DNA from: Eutrigla gurnardus
Lineage: Eukaryota; Chordata; Actinopteri; Perciformes; Triglidae
Assembly: GCA_963514095.1 (NCBI GenBank)
Contig: OY741282.1
Coordinates: 17,277,849 to 17,341,848 of the forward strand
Length of the DNA: 64,000 bases
Direction of reading: 5' to 3'
Shown here: positions 1 through 12,842 of the stretch, one piece after another
How the letters are laid out: every line of letters begins with the position of its first letter
How positions within the stretch are numbered: the first letter of the stretch is position 1
Made by a program: the position numbers and the translations under genes
Notes under the pieces: generated by a model
Told to the model about the DNA's origin: nothing
The model's input: only the letters and a program-made list of their open reading frames with translations
The model's database searches: none

Positions 1-604
1 TCCTACTTCAGCAGAAATCTGAGGTCAGCGCAGGAAATATTTCACGGCGTGTCAGAGCTCTCTGCACACGGTGAATAATGTTCAACATGACACCGTAATG
101 CTTGTTCAGGTGAAAAACGGTTTCCCACCTTATCTTTCTGGGGCAGCGGTAATAATATTCTGTCCGAGGGAGGAGGGGGAGGAGGAGGAGGGGAGGTAGG
201 GGGAGGCGTTGTGAATTATAGTGCTGCTTTCACATTCATGTATTCATCCCGGAGCGATAAATTAGACCCTGGACGTTTCAATCTAACTTCCTAAATAGAG
301 CACTTTGTCATCACAAACTACAGGAGAGGCACGTTGGTGTGATCAACAGAATAATTCATGACTTTCTTCTCTTTTTTTGAGCATCAGTAAATGAGGATCT
401 TCAGAATTAGACACACTGTACGTGATTATGATGGGAACAGAAAGCACCACTTTGGTTTCTTCTCCTTCTTCTACTTCTTCTAATTCTTTTTCTTCTCCTT
501 CTTCTTCTCCTCCTCCTTCTCCTCCTCCTCCTCGTGCTCTATCTTGATCTCCTCAGTCAAACATGGTGAAATAAATGAGGCGGGAGCAGCCGGGTGGTGA
601 GGAT

Positions 605-722
605 CGTTTGTTTGGAGTGACATGGCTGATAGGCGCTGATTTACTTACAATAATGGCCTTTTAATTGAGCTCTTCTGTCCTTTTGTTACATCAAAGCCTG
701 ACAAGTGGTGACAACAGCTCCC
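605..722. promoter_or_regulatory. Candidate conserved enhancer block
   Basis: This block has balanced composition and no repeat character, set among simple repeats. It contains homeodomain-like cores (TAATGG, TTTTAATTGAGC) and a TCF/LEF-like ACATCAAAG, and lies about 6.9 kb upstream of the znf703 start. The call rests on appearance and position only; no cross-species comparison was possible. Confidence 0.22.
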
Positions 723-931
723 CCCCCCACCCCCCTCTGTGACTGACAGACACAATATGGCCGCCCCTCATCCCCACTACCCAACACACTATCTGAAGCG
801 GGACACCTCCCTGCTACGGGACGTCGGCTGACAGGGTAAGAGATGAGCGTGGCTACGCGGCGCTGCTACCGCGGGGCGGGCGGTTGTTATTCACTGTAAT
901 GCCTCCCCGGGTTCTGGATTTATTTTGCAAA

Positions 932-1053
<122 letters not shown>

Positions 1054-1311
1054 GCATAGCTCACATTTAGGTTTTCCAAACGATGCTTGGACTCGCCTGA
1101 CGTTTATGGATGAGGGTTAAATAAAGCGGTCAGAGAGAGAGAGAGAGAGAGGGAGCTCTGTGTGAATGACCCGCGGGGTTTCTATCAATGTAACTTATTG
1201 ATCCGGGTGAATCGATTCCTGACACGGTTCCTGGTCCGTTCCAGCTAACTGCTCCTTCTTTGATTTGACTCAGGATTAATGAGGGTCCTCCATGAGAGCA
1301 GCCCACTCTGT

Positions 1312-1580
1312 GTTCCTTGAAAACACTGTATGAGTTTTAGTGTGGTGTAAGGTTTGAAAAGTGCTTGGATTTAGAATAAAGGTCTTGAAATGTGTGTTCT
1401 ATGTGATGACATCTATGATAGAACAGAGAAAAGAAGATCTCCATATCTGAGGGACTGAAAACAGCATTTTCATACAAATATGGAGTTCACCACAGCTGGA
1501 AGGTGCTGGAAAAGCATGGAAATGCACCTGGAAATGCTTGGAAAGTGCGTGAATCTGACTTTGGAGAAGATGTAGGAACC
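1312..1580 (+). mobile_element. Internally deleted non-autonomous DNA-transposon copy A
   Basis: This segment is the reverse complement of much of 3748-4252. The interval around 1381-1470 (key words GTGTTCTATGTGATGACATC and GATCTCCATATCTGAGGG) is nearly identical to the complement of 4065-4155. The interval around 1477-1560 (GGAAGGTGCTGGAAAAGCAT) matches the complement of 3765-3850. About 215 bp present in the middle of copy B are missing here. There are no coding remnants. The relation between the copies is seen directly; the transposon class (hAT-like) is inferred from the ends of copy B. Confidence 0.7.
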
Positions 1581-3747
1581 ATGTTGGTTGTTTGTTGGTT
1601 GTTCTCGCATATTTGCTTTATAAATTTGCAAATTTGTGCCTTCTTTTTCTCTGAATATTCCCCCTCTCTCGGCTGTTTTTCTTCTTTACAGTGGCCCTCA
1701 TACGCCGTCGTACTTATTATTCTGGGAATCAGTTAAAAGTATAGAAAACCATGATGCCTTTCTTGTTGACATCGACCTTTAGCCTCTGAGTCTCATGTCG
1801 TTGCTAAATGTTCTCGTTGTTGGGCAGCACAAAAAAAGTAGCTTTAATTTGATTGAAAGTGGTTTTGATGGGACTCTGAAATCATGTGAGTGTGATGGAC
1901 ATCGCTTTGAGATAAATCAGTGGCATGAGCTCTGACAAATGTGAGAAGGCTGGCCTCCACTTTGGGCGCCGTGGAAGTGTTTTCCAAACAGAGCGGAGAT
2001 CGATGGTGAATGATTGCCAAGCTACTGTGGGGGGAGTGATGGCGAGGTTTGTTTAGGGGCCCCTGGAGGCCCCGCAGTCACAATCAATTTCCCTGCAGTG
2101 GTTAAGCAAAAGTCCACCAGATCGCTCAAATCCTCTCAAAAGTACAAAAGTAGAAGGTATGTCAAACATCTCTATATAGAATGTGTTTTCACAGCGATAC
2201 CTGTTAGATATTTAGAAAGCTCAATAACTCCATGACTCATTCATTCATTTCATATCTTAATTTAATAATGAGAACCTCCATTAAAAGACATATTAATGCG
2301 CTTGATTGCAACATACTTAATGCTAAAAGAGCTACATGTTAGCATCCGGTTGATGCTAATGTTCCCCTACACGATGTTAGCTCATCACCTTCTCTAGTTC
2401 TGTGCGGAGCCGAAGCTGATTGATTGATGGATTTCAGGATATTATTGGTTGAAATTGTCATATTTTGCTTAAAAATACAAAAGGAATTGATTGTATGTTG
2501 TTAAACAGGTGCACAATAAGGGGGATGTGATCTAAAAGGGTTTAAAAAAACATAATTATTAACATTCACTTCCGCTCCAATATTAAAAAATAGACACCAC
2601 ATTCCTCAGTCTTACTATTAATGTATTAAAATAAAGCTGCATTAAAACCAAATATATTTTTGCCTTTTGAAAGCTGTAAAAACAAGAACCCTCTTCTTCC
2701 CCTTGTTTCTACAAGGTAGCCAGCAGGCAGCTCCGCTTTTTGGAATAAGATCCTCGACAAAAAGCCAGAATCTAGCCGGGTGTGAAAAACTGTCTTTTGA
2801 TGTCAGATGAAATGTCTCTGAACGGCACAGTGCGATCTGATTGCAGGCTGGCGTCCTCTGGCAGCCGGATCTCTCCGGATCGTTCCACCCACAGGGCGAA
2901 ATGTGTCTGTGCTATTAAAAAAACAAGTGTGTGTTTCTGTGTGATGGAAGTAAAAGCTTTAATGATTTTAAATGTTTGAAGGAAGGGTGATTAGAAAGGT
3001 GGACAGACTTCAATCACACCTCCATTGTGCTGCAGACAAGCTGCTACTATAAGAGACTTTGAGGCTAATGTTAGTAATCAAACTCTGCTTTTATATAGCA
3101 ATCAAGTGCACATTTAAGATGCATTTAAATAGAACTTTAAAAAAAAAAAAGATGTGTTCAACCGAGTCTCACAGCTGAGCGTCGATTTAACTGGTTGTCT
3201 AAAGCTGCTGAGGTCTATTTTATAATAAATATTCATATAAATAAAAGCCCAAAGGCTGACCTAAGGACACATCCGGAGTTTAGAGGCTCTTTAAATAACT
3301 ATCCATCTCCATGTTCATTACAAGCTAAGACAATACAAACATCATTAATGTCTTCGTGTTTTAAGTCAAATTGGGTTCCATTGTTTTTCCATGTGTTGCC
3401 GCTTCTATTATGTTTCTGCAGATAAGGCAACAAGAGGAAACCTGACTCAAATCAAGCAACAACAGGAAGCGGTGATCAATCACACACTGTTGCCACTGCT
3501 CGTTAATGAACAACTTTAAAGCAAGTCACGAGAAGTTAAAGAGGAGCCCTATTGTTTTATTTGTGGCCTCCTTTTGGCTTTTCTTCTCTACGGCTGATAG
3601 TCCTGATCCTGCAGACGTCCACACCTGTCTGCTTTGTGTCCCTCCAAAAACATCTGGAGGAGTTAGGAACCTGCTGTTAATCTCTTTTAGCTGCTAGCAG
3701 CGCAAGGCTACGTCAGCTGCTACTGGCATAACACTGCTAGTTGTATC

Positions 3748-4252
3748 CAGGGTTCCTTCTCCAAAGTCAGATTCACGCACTCTCCAAGCATTTCCAGGTG
3801 CATTTCCATGCTTTTCCAGCACCTTCCAGGTGTGGTAAACTCCATATTTGTATCAATCCAATGGTCAGTATTCAGTCTACTTATTATGTCACTTGTTCAT
3901 CACATTAAATGAGATGTTATTGTCCTCTAAACAACCAACATGATGTTTGGAGACAGCTTTTTACAGAAGGACCACAAATGAAAGGAAAACTAATTCCACA
4001 GACATATAATCACCAACTATTTTCATCATCTGTTCATCATCAAAAGTCATTTTTCATGCAGAAATGTCAGAAAATGCTGTTTTCAGTCCCTCAGATATGG
4101 AGATCTTCTTTTCTCTGTTCTATCATAGATGTCATCACATAGAACACACATTTCAAGCACTTTAGTCTCAACCCAAGCACTTTTCACACCTTGGAAACAC
4201 TACATTAAAATGCAAGTGTTTTCAAGGAATTCCAGCACCTGTATGAACCCTG
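3748..4252 (-). mobile_element. Non-autonomous DNA-transposon copy B
   Basis: The longer partner of the inverted pair. It starts CAGGGTTCCTTC and ends TATGAACCCTG, giving short terminal inverted repeats around CAGGGTTC, a form common in hAT elements. I could not find a convincing 8-bp target duplication. It has no coding capacity. Confidence 0.65.
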
Positions 4253-4954
4253 AGTATTGTAGGCGGCAGGTTATTTTTACAGGAAAAAGGAACTACTACA
4301 GGCAGTGAAAGTAATTACAAAACTGGCGAAAATGAAAATAGGCAATATCTGGATAAACCGATCACATGTGAATCTAAATGGTTGATTTCTTGCCTGTTGG
4401 TGACCTTTTCCTCTTTGTGACTTTATATCACACACTGATGCACACAGCCTCCTCAACCTTTTGAACGTCTTCCATAAATACACCAAGCACCGGTAAATAC
4501 ACAGATTTATTGATTCATTTGTCTTCCGTTTTAAATGGTTGCGACACAAAAGTAGATCCGTGCCTCTACACTTACTGCTGCTCTGTGCCAACACTTAATA
4601 AGGTAAGGTAAGTGCTGTCTTCTGCAGCGGTCCAGACTACGACCTTGTTTCCTGATGAGCCGGTGCTCCCACTCTGCTTCTTATCACAAATGGGACATTG
4701 ATGGATGGACCAGAGTGGCTTCTTTCTGCCGTTTAGGGCTTGAGGTCAAGGCGACAGTCGCTTTAGCCAAAAGTGTTTTTTTTTTTCTTTCTAAAACAGT
4801 GACTTAGTGCTGATTTCACATCGTTTAAGAGCCTGTAAGAAATTTCAAAATAAACTACATGTGCTTTTACAGTATGAATTACACTTTCCTGCTTCCATGT
4901 GAACGGTTTGCTTCTGAAGATTAAGGACGACTGCAGGATGTGCACAAATATCCG

Positions 4955-5240
4955 TCAGCTAATTCACATTATGCAGCCTTTTGCCCACAGGTTATGAGGG
5001 ATTAGCAATGATTTCGCACTCAATTGAGGCCGCAAAGGATTCAGCAGAATCAAAGCCCCCCTCAGACTGAGGCTATTTCGGGCTGCCGCTAATAGTTCTT
5101 GTCAACCGTAATTTTTAAGTACTTAAACCAATTCATTGTATAATTAGGTTAACAAAATTAGCTCATTGCAAAGTCAGTCAGCAGGCGGTAATGCAATAAA
5201 GTTATTAACATTCCAGATTTATAGAAACCATTCATATCGA
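4955..5240. promoter_or_regulatory. Candidate conserved non-coding element
   Basis: About 280 bp of non-repetitive sequence dense in homeodomain-type words (TAATTAGG, CAATTGAGG, GGTAATGCAATAAAG, GTTATTAACATT) and free of coding signal. It lies about 2.5 kb upstream of the znf703 start and has the texture of an ancient developmental enhancer. This is inference from composition. Confidence 0.25.
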
Positions 5241-6959
5241 GGTGATCTGTCTTTATCATATTTTTCTTCCCTGGCATAAATGGAGGGAAAAGGGAGATAG
5301 AAGTGTTCAGTATATTTTATTAATGAAAATAATAAAATATTTTCCAAGTTAGCATTTTCAAAGAGTCCTATATCACTGTGACCGTTGCCGTGGCGTCTTG
5401 ACGGTGACGGTATTCAGTGTGACGCGGCGTGATGCACCTTGCAAACAGGTGTTCAGCTGTAGAATGAAGGATTCAGGAAGTATGTGGCCTGTCCTGTTTG
5501 TCAACGACAGTTATGTCATTTTCCCCATTCGTTCTGTCACTTACGGTCATGTAAAAGATCAGTACATCAATGCAATGTGGGTGTTGAGTCATGACAAACA
5601 ATGTGAAGTGGTCACACACATTCAAAAATAATAAATAGGCAGGTTGAAATCGATGAATATATGTAAGCACGTCCACAAGTGGCCTTTTTTCAGCATACGG
5701 CTGCATAAGAAATGTCCCTTTAGCCTGTATTTGTTTACCTTTTGGCCCTTAAAAAGTATGCTGATTTATCTGTTAGAAGCCGCTCTTTGCAGCGTGCACA
5801 TGGATGTACGGACGACTATCACCAGATCACTTTAATCCTGAAGAAAACGTAAAAAGATGATAATTGTTAGGCAACTCTGGTGCTACTTTCCTCTGTGATT
5901 TTAGAGGGGAGTTTAGTTGAGACGGACATCAGAAAACGAAACATCTGAAAAGTGTAAGTTACACTGATGATAATAAGATATTTATAAGATTCCTGTGTGT
6001 TCAGAGTTTCTCCGAGAAGAACTACGGAAGTAGTAAACTCCTTTTGGTTGTTTGCCCTGTACTCATCTGCTTGTTAACAACTGAGTGAAAGATGACTCAT
6101 GTGACCATATGACTTATTTCCAGTCCTCATTGACTTTGTTCTCTGCACCGTGACGCTCACAAAAGTGCATTTTTAGTTTTAATAAGGGGGTTTATGCGCC
6201 ACATGCATCCCCAGTGCACTCATGGTATCCCTCGCTGTGAAGTTGACCATGTGGTGGTGGAGAGTGGAGAGTTTCCTGCTTTCCTGCTTTTTTAGATCTA
6301 CGTTTTTCACAAGCTGGAAATTACACCATCTGACATTTTGTTCTTTCCATTTAGAGTTTTAAATGGTCGTATGTTGGAGATGTTAAAGAACTGCACTCCC
6401 AATGATTCAGCCTGATGATTCAACGCTCATGATTTGTCATGAAACCTCGTGTGAGATCATATCTCTTCTCTTTGTCACAGTTGGCAACATCTCACACCCA
6501 CCAATTTCTTTTTCTCCTGATCGACCACAACGTGTCGACAGTTCAACTCTCTGCTCTGACATACAAATGCATCTGTCCAGGATCAGAGACCATATCAATT
6601 GAGTTTTTGTCTTTTAAATTAAAGATTAAATGGGTCATTTTTGGGGGGGGGACAGTTGTTGTATAAAGAGAAACATACGTGTTTTGGTTGTTAACTACGT
6701 GGTTGGAACGGTATCTTTTAAGTATCTTTTAAATTGACAAACATTATATTTGTGACCAGGATTAAAAAACAACAACATTTGTCTTTTGCCATTGACGTTC
6801 CCAATTAGGTTCCATGGGGGACACCGGAAAGGGGCGTGGCCTCTATGTAGATATAAACTGCTCATTATAAAGTAAAAAAAAAGGTGATTATGTGCAAAAT
6901 AACACATTTATTCCATTTCTGCCGTTTGCTTTTAAATGCTGCACACTGTTCCTTTAAGT

Positions 6960-7104
6960 TCGTACGCAGGGCGTGTTTTTATACTGCAGTATTTCTACTT
7001 TAAACTTCCTTCCTCCAGCGAGTAGAAGGATTGTCCCTCGCAGGCTGCCGTCGCCCCGCCCCGCCCCTTCACACGCTCGTTCTCCCACTTCGCCCCGCCC
7101 CGCC

Positions 7105-7135
<31 letters not shown>

Positions 7136-7617
7136 CCCCGCCCCGCCCACCCTCACGCGGCCACCCAGCGGACACTTTGAAGTCCTGCCTTGTTGTGATC
7201 AGTGAGCCGCCAGAGTCCGCAGCGAGAGCGCGTAGCGGGACGTTTTCCTCTCAAACACTTGGAATATACGTGAACTTAACGACATTTTTAACGTGGAGGG
7301 ACGCTGTCTCCAATTCGGCGCACTGATATCCACTTTTTGTTGTTGTTGTTGATGTTTTTTTGTTGGTTTGACATCGGGAGTATCGGGAGCCGTGGGAAGA
7401 TAACGATGCTTGAGCTGAGAGGCTTCTCCGTCCTGCGGGATATTTAAGGACGTCCAGCTGTTTTTTATTCTTCTTCTTTTGGCTTCGGGACGCGACTACA
7501 TGGATTACATTCATCACCTGTAAAATCTGTTTTTTTGTTTTTGTTTTTTTGGACAAACAAAAAAAAAAGTATTTTGACACACATCCACCCCTCTAAAGCG
7601 CAGCTGCCCTGTTTCCG
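6960..7617 (+). promoter_or_regulatory. znf703: znf703 promoter and 5' leader
   Basis: A GC-rich stretch directly upstream of the znf703 start carries at least three GC-box clusters of the Sp1 type (CCCCGCCCCGCCCC) near 7053, 7092 and 7135, separated by a (CT)n run at about 7105-7136. I see no TATA box at a suitable distance. Transcription probably starts between about 7180 and 7260. The rest, to 7617, would be a leader with poly-T and GTTGTT runs and several short upstream open frames. The exact start site is not determined. Confidence 0.5.
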
Positions 7618-10070
7618 ATGAAATTTCTCCCTTTGGGATCTAAGCAGACCAGCGTTAGTACAGTAAAGTCTCGTCCCGGTGCCGTGGTCTCTCTGTTGAC
7701 CCCCTTGGACCCACTTCGGCAGGCAAAGCGGCTTCCCATCCGAGTTATCAAGATGTTGACTGCGCACACTGGACACTTGCTACACCCGGAATATTTGCAG
7801 CCTTTGACGCCCGCACCAATCAGCATTGAGGTATGCAGTTTTATTTGTTTTATTTAATCATATTAATTATATTTACAGAGAACTGCGGTGTTTTCTGGTT
7901 TGTGCCATTTGTTGTTCTGACAGCACATTTTAATTGAGAGCACAAATGCTGACGCCTGTCATTATCTCTGCCTCAATAATCACACAAATTACATAATTGG
8001 TCTTTAATCATATTAACGGACTCAAGTAATGACAACTTAGTTATACGTTAAGATTACAGCTGGAGTGATTTGTCGAATGGCAAGAAGCCACTTTTTTAAG
8101 GGATAAACTGGATAACACTGGCTTTTCTTTATCACATATCATAAAAAAACGTATTCTTCTACACATTTAATTTACCACAAAGTGTATAAAATAAAATAAA
8201 TCCTCTTTGTCATATGTGGTTATGACGTTTATGATATATGATAGAATAGCAGCAAAATCGAGAGAGAATCTTTTTTTGTTACGATTTTACTTGAAATAAA
8301 AAAATGACTTTTAGTAAAGTAGATGCAGATTATTTTTTTATCAATCATATCTATCATCTTATAGACAAAAGGATTGATGGGGAAAGCAATCTAATTATTT
8401 ACTAATAATTAGATGGATAAATCAATCAAATAGCAGCAGTTTTAACTGTCGTTTGGTTCATTCTGTCAGCGACCTTGCTTTTTCTCTATTTGCATTAAAA
8501 CATTGTAGAGCTAATCAGAATCTCTATTTTGTTGTAGCTGGATGCCAAGAAGAGTCCTCTGGCCCTGCTGGCACAGACCTGCTCTCAGATTGGCAAACCA
8601 GACCCTCCGTCCTCCTCCTCCTCCAAGCAAGGCTCCTCCAGCTCCCAGGGGGACAAGGAGTCCAGCGGTCGGTCGTCCGGCTCCAGCCTGAAGCACGGGG
8701 AGCTCCGCCCCTCCCTGGAGGACAAGTGTAGCTTCAAGCCCTACAACAAAGGCAGCGGGGAGGCCCGCCGAGACGGAGTCAGCAGCTCCAGCTCCGGCAG
8801 CGATACAGTCGGGTTCAGGGTTCCCAACAACAACAACAACGTCGGCAGCTCTAACGTACATTCAACCAACGGCCAGCAGTCGTATCCCCCCCACGCGGCC
8901 TCCCCCAGCTCCAGAGCCAGCAGCAGCACCCCACCAGGCCACCCTCAGCAGCCGCCGCAGCCTCACAAACTGAGCCAGTCTCCCGGTGGACACGGGCGCT
9001 CCCGGACCCCTAGTGGAGAACCTGCACACGAGCAGGGCAGCCCCACCAGCACCAGCAGCAATAATCCCAAAAAGGACGCCGACGTGAATAAGAGCAGCTC
9101 GCACAGTCCACGCGACGCCAACTCCAGCCACGTCCGAGCCAGCACGAACTGCAGCACCGGCAGCTCCGACGGTGGCTCCAACCACGAGGGAGGGAAAGCG
9201 GAGTCCGCCCCACCTAACCTCGGCCCCGGACGCGTTACTCCCATCTCCCCCTATAAGACCAGCCAGATCTTCCCCCTGCCCTCCTCTAATATGGGCTACC
9301 ACGGATCCGTAGTGGGGGCGTACGCCGGCTACCCGTCTCAGTTCGTCCCCGGGATGGATCCCACAAAGTCGGGCCTCGGCATGGGGAGCATGGGGAAGCA
9401 CCCAAGCTCCAGCCCCCTCACCGGTGCCTCCCCTCCTTCCTTCATGCAGAGTCTCTGCAGGGACCCCTACTGCCTGAGCTTCCCGAACATGTCCCACCTC
9501 GGCGGAAGCAACTGCAACTCCTGCATCCACGACCCTTCCTCCAGCCTCAAGTCCAACTTCCCGCTGGTGTACCCCTCCCACCCGCTGCACTCGCTCCACC
9601 AGAGCTCCTTGTCGTCCAGCGTGACCTCCTCGCTCTCGCATCCCCTCTACACGTACGGCTTCATGCTGCCCAACGACCCGACGCCGCACGCCTGCAACTG
9701 GGTGTCGGCCGGCGGGCCGTGCGACAAGCGGTTCTCCACGTCCGACGAGCTGCTGGCTCACCTGCGCACGCACACCGCCATGCCGGTGGGGATGGACAGT
9801 AAGCTGCTCTCCGTTTCCTCCTCCGGACCCGCCTCCTGCCACCTCCACCTCCCCCACCAGAGCAGTCCGGGATCCATGCCCGGCTCCCTGTCTCTCAGGG
9901 CGCCCCCCGGCATGGGTCTGGCCCGCTATCACCCCTACAGTAAAGTCCACCTGCCCCCCGGACCCTCCCCCATCTCCCTGCACTCCCTGCCCACGTCAGG
10001 CCCATACTACCCTCATTACGCCCTCTACAGTCAAAGACTCGGATCTGCATCCGCTCTGGGCTACCAGTGA
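7618..10070 (+). CDS. znf703: Zinc finger protein 703 (Nlz1), two coding exons
   Basis: Coding exons are 7618-7830 (donor GAG|GTATGC) and 8538-10070 (acceptor GTTGTAG|CTGG), phase 0, giving 581 residues. The protein has every NET/Nlz-family hallmark: an N-terminal conserved block with TAHTGHLLHPEYLQPL (about residues 48-63), the Sp motif SPLALLA (77-83), an FKPY Groucho-binding motif (137-140), a buttonhead-like CRDPYC (378-383), one atypical C2H2 finger with C457, C466, H479 and H483, and the family C-terminus ending SASALGYQ. Nlz proteins are nuclear corepressors that recruit Groucho and HDACs rather than bind DNA strongly; in fish they act in hindbrain and eye patterning. The middle is Ser/Pro-rich low complexity. 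The first in-frame ATG was taken as start. RVIKMLTAHTGHLLHPEYL and YHGSVVGAYAGYPSQFVPG look more like ZNF703 than ZNF503, though the paralogue call is less sure than the family. Confidence 0.93.
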
Positions 10071-10089
10071 TACACCGTCACGCACATGG

Positions 10090-10510
10090 TTAAAGGAATA
10101 GTTTGACATTTTGGGAAATACGCTTGCTCGACGCTTTCTGGGCGCCAAACTAGCTTAGCATGAAGACTGGATACCGGCTAGCTCGGCTAACAGAATTCAG
10201 CTCCTCTAAAGCTCACAAACACGTTATATCTTCTTTGTTTAATATCTGAAAAATGTCAAATTTGCGGCGGACCAGTTTCCATCAACACGATGGGCCTCGA
10301 GCCAAAAAGTAGTCCCACACATAACTCCTCGTTACATGACATATTAATGATTTTACACTTCAGTACTTGTATGTATTGTACAAAGAAGATATAACGCCTT
10401 AATTAGTGAGCTTCAGGGAAACTGCTGGTCGGAGCCAGGCTAGCCCTCATTATCAAGTCCTTATGCTAAGCTAAGCTAACCAGCTGCTGCCTGTAGCTTC
10501 AGATGTAACA
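10090..10510 (+). repeat. GCTAAGCTAAG fish interspersed repeat, long copy
   Basis: Starts TTAAAGGAATAGTTTGACAT, contains CTAGCTTAGCATGAAGACTGG, then an ATATAACG...AAGAAGATATAACG core, and ends GCTAAGCTAAGCTAACC. The same modules recur at 18080-18725, 23655-23865, 25000-25085 and 63505-63605. I recognise this as a common, probably non-autonomous, repeat of teleost genomes. It lies inside the inferred znf703 3' UTR. Confidence 0.7.
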
Positions 10511-11281
10511 TTATTATTGTAATAATAATAATAATAATAATAATAGCAGTATTTTTCCAAATGTTGAACCTCTCCTTTTTAAGCTTTTACTTCATTGTGG
10601 CGAGGTGCTGCTTCCTCTTCAGACTGAACGTGGGAGAGCAATCCTGGATTTTGACTTGAGTGCATCTTCACGCTTTCTTTACACATTATATCTGAGATTT
10701 TGGGTCCTTTCCAACGAGCCGCCCCCCCCCCCCCCAAAAGATCAGAGGACACACGTGTGCAACATTACTCGGATACTTTTGCACCAGAAATTGCCCTTGG
10801 GTGACTTTTTTTTGCCGCCCTTTGGAGCTCAGCAAATTGATGGTTGGACGCTGCGTAATAGCTCTTGGGATGTTTCAGGCTTCCTCGCTGCAAAAAAAAC
10901 AAAACACCGGTTGATTTAGTGCGGCAAAGTGTGTGTTTGGTGTGTGTGTGTCAGCAATAAGCTGCAGCCGTGGGCTGATGCAAGTCTGGCCACAGTTGCT
11001 TTCTCCCCGTGAGAGACGCATGTAAAGCTCCACACATTCACTCTGTTTATTCAGCGCCACGTTTGTGAGGATTTGTTTGGGTTTCCTTATGTTTTGTTTA
11101 TTCCTACTGAGAAGCTGTATTTATTTTTTAACCGGGGGGGGGGGGGGGTCTGGCTCTCTCTTGTTTACCATATAAATCTATTCTCATTTTACAATCCTTC
11201 TGAGCAGACGTGTCGGAAGCCCAGATGACAGAATATGTCTTAAAAACTTCTCTGCAGATGAATGTTGAAATCACATCTCTC

Positions 11282-11326
<45 letters not shown>

Positions 11327-11444
11327 TACTCAGCTTTTTTTAATTTCCACAGCAATTCAATAAAAATGAGATGTGATATTTTTTATGTAAAAATTGGAGC
11401 ACCCTGTGGTGGCGTCCAGTTAAAGGGGAGGTGATATTTTGTTA

Positions 11445-11450
11445 AATAAA
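11445..11450 (+). terminator. znf703: Candidate polyadenylation signal of znf703
   Basis: AATAAA followed within about 25-35 bp by a T/G-rich stretch (TCTGTTGTCTTCATTTC). It is the best-placed signal downstream of the stop codon; another AATAAA lies near 11358. Confidence 0.45.
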
Positions 11451-11691
11451 TCACACTGAAGATGTATAAATCTGTTGTCTTCATTTCTATTCTTCGGGAT
11501 TTATATTTAAAGTGATTCATTTCGAGATAAAATTTGAATTGCCTTCATTTACTCTGTAACTCGGGTGATTATCTCAGGTTCGTTGAGGTCAATCTGTTGC
11601 ACTTCTTCACTTTTATTTTCTCCTTCTCTCTCGATTTACAACAAAAAAGAAAACATGATACAAAAAAGAAATATCTCTTCTTGTCTCTCCA

Positions 11692-12085
11692 ACAGTGGTG
11701 GAGGAAGTATTTAGTTGCTTTACTTGCGTAAAAGTTTAAATACCACGAAAAACACTCCACTACAAGTAAAAGTAAGTAGTATCAGCGAAATTGACTTCAA
11801 GTTTTTAATGAAACAGTACTAAAAATGATCTGTCAGTATTTCACTATTATTTTTTAAAAGTTTATTAAAATTTGGAGACGTTTCTCAACTTACAGAAGAT
11901 TTCATTCTTCAGGAGATACGTGGTTTCAACTGGACAGGAAGTGGGGTGAAAGATTATAAAAGGTTAATAAAGACAAGTTCAGTGGCATAAAAAGTGCAAT
12001 ATTCACCTCTGAGGTAGAAGTATAATGGAGCATAAAATGGAAGTACGAGTACCTCTACTTTGTACTGTGGGCTACTTAAATGCAG
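11692..12085 (+). mobile_element. TACTT-rich non-autonomous element, near-complete copy
   Basis: Begins CAGTGGTGGAGGAAGTATTT and runs through CACTCCACTACAAGTAAAAG and AAAAAGTGCAATATTCACCT to a TACTTTGTACTG end. This is the recognisable teleost repeat made of shifting AAGTA/TACTT words, thought to be a hAT-related MITE. It has no coding capacity. Confidence 0.65.
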
Positions 12086-12124
12086 AACGATTACCTTACA
12101 CCTCTTCTCTCTTCTGTGTTCTTG

Positions 12125-12171
<47 letters not shown>

Positions 12172-12842
12172 AATATATCTGCTCTGAGCAACTAAATGAA
12201 AACAAGATGTAACCCCTCCCCCCTCCTGCTGGCGTCGTGTGGAGGTTTTACTGTGCAGAGATCTCATGATTGATGACTTCAGGTGTGCTTTACTTCCGTG
12301 TCGACAGCGACGGAACAACCGGGATACGGCTCGCATTCCTTCTTCAGCAGGATCGCAGTGTCACCTTAAAGCGACAGCATCCCTTATTCAAAAGCTCAAA
12401 TAAAAATGAAACGTGTATATATATATATATATATATGTATGTACACTGATAAGCATCACGGCCAAGACCACATCCGCTGCAGTTACTGTGTGATTGGCGG
12501 CGGTAATAATGTGCCGTTTCCTAGCAACGTGACACCCGAAGTGTGGATGACCCTGAGCTTGACCCTGACAAGGAGACCCGCATGGGGGGGTCAAAACTGC
12601 CGTAACAAGAGCCGGCGCTCCTGTTTCAGCCGTCCGAGATGCTGCTGTGGGGTTCAGCAGGAGGACACCAGATCCTCCTGTAGACCTGGTCCTGTAGACC
12701 TGGTCCTGGAGGTGTCACATTGCCAGATATGGTCCCCAAGGGACCAGACTCGCAATTAAGCTCATTATGTCCCAGAGAAATGCTGGATTATTTCAAGATT
12801 TGCTTTTCAAGTTTGTATTTATTTCATTTAAAACTTGAAATA

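Larger units (their letters stand above)
10071..11465 (+). other. znf703: znf703 probable 3' UTR
   Basis: Non-coding sequence from the stop codon to a polyadenylation signal at 11445. It contains a copy of the GCTAAGCTAAG interspersed repeat (10090-10510), an (AAT)n run (about 10518-10545), a C homopolymer (about 10721-10734), a G homopolymer (about 11134-11148) and a (CT)n run (about 11278-11322). The extent is inferred; no transcript evidence is available. Confidence 0.5.

Noticed and set aside
7251..7826. Several overlapping minus-strand open frames over the znf703 leader and exon 1
   Set aside because: They are low-complexity (poly Lys/Thr from T-rich leader sequence) or shadows of the znf703 first exon.
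8862..9983. Long minus-strand open frame (about 373 codons) opposite znf703 exon 2
   Set aside because: It lies wholly antisense to a GC-rich coding exon with clear family motifs. Its translation is Gly/Arg/Val-rich with no domain, which is the expected shadow of biased codons.
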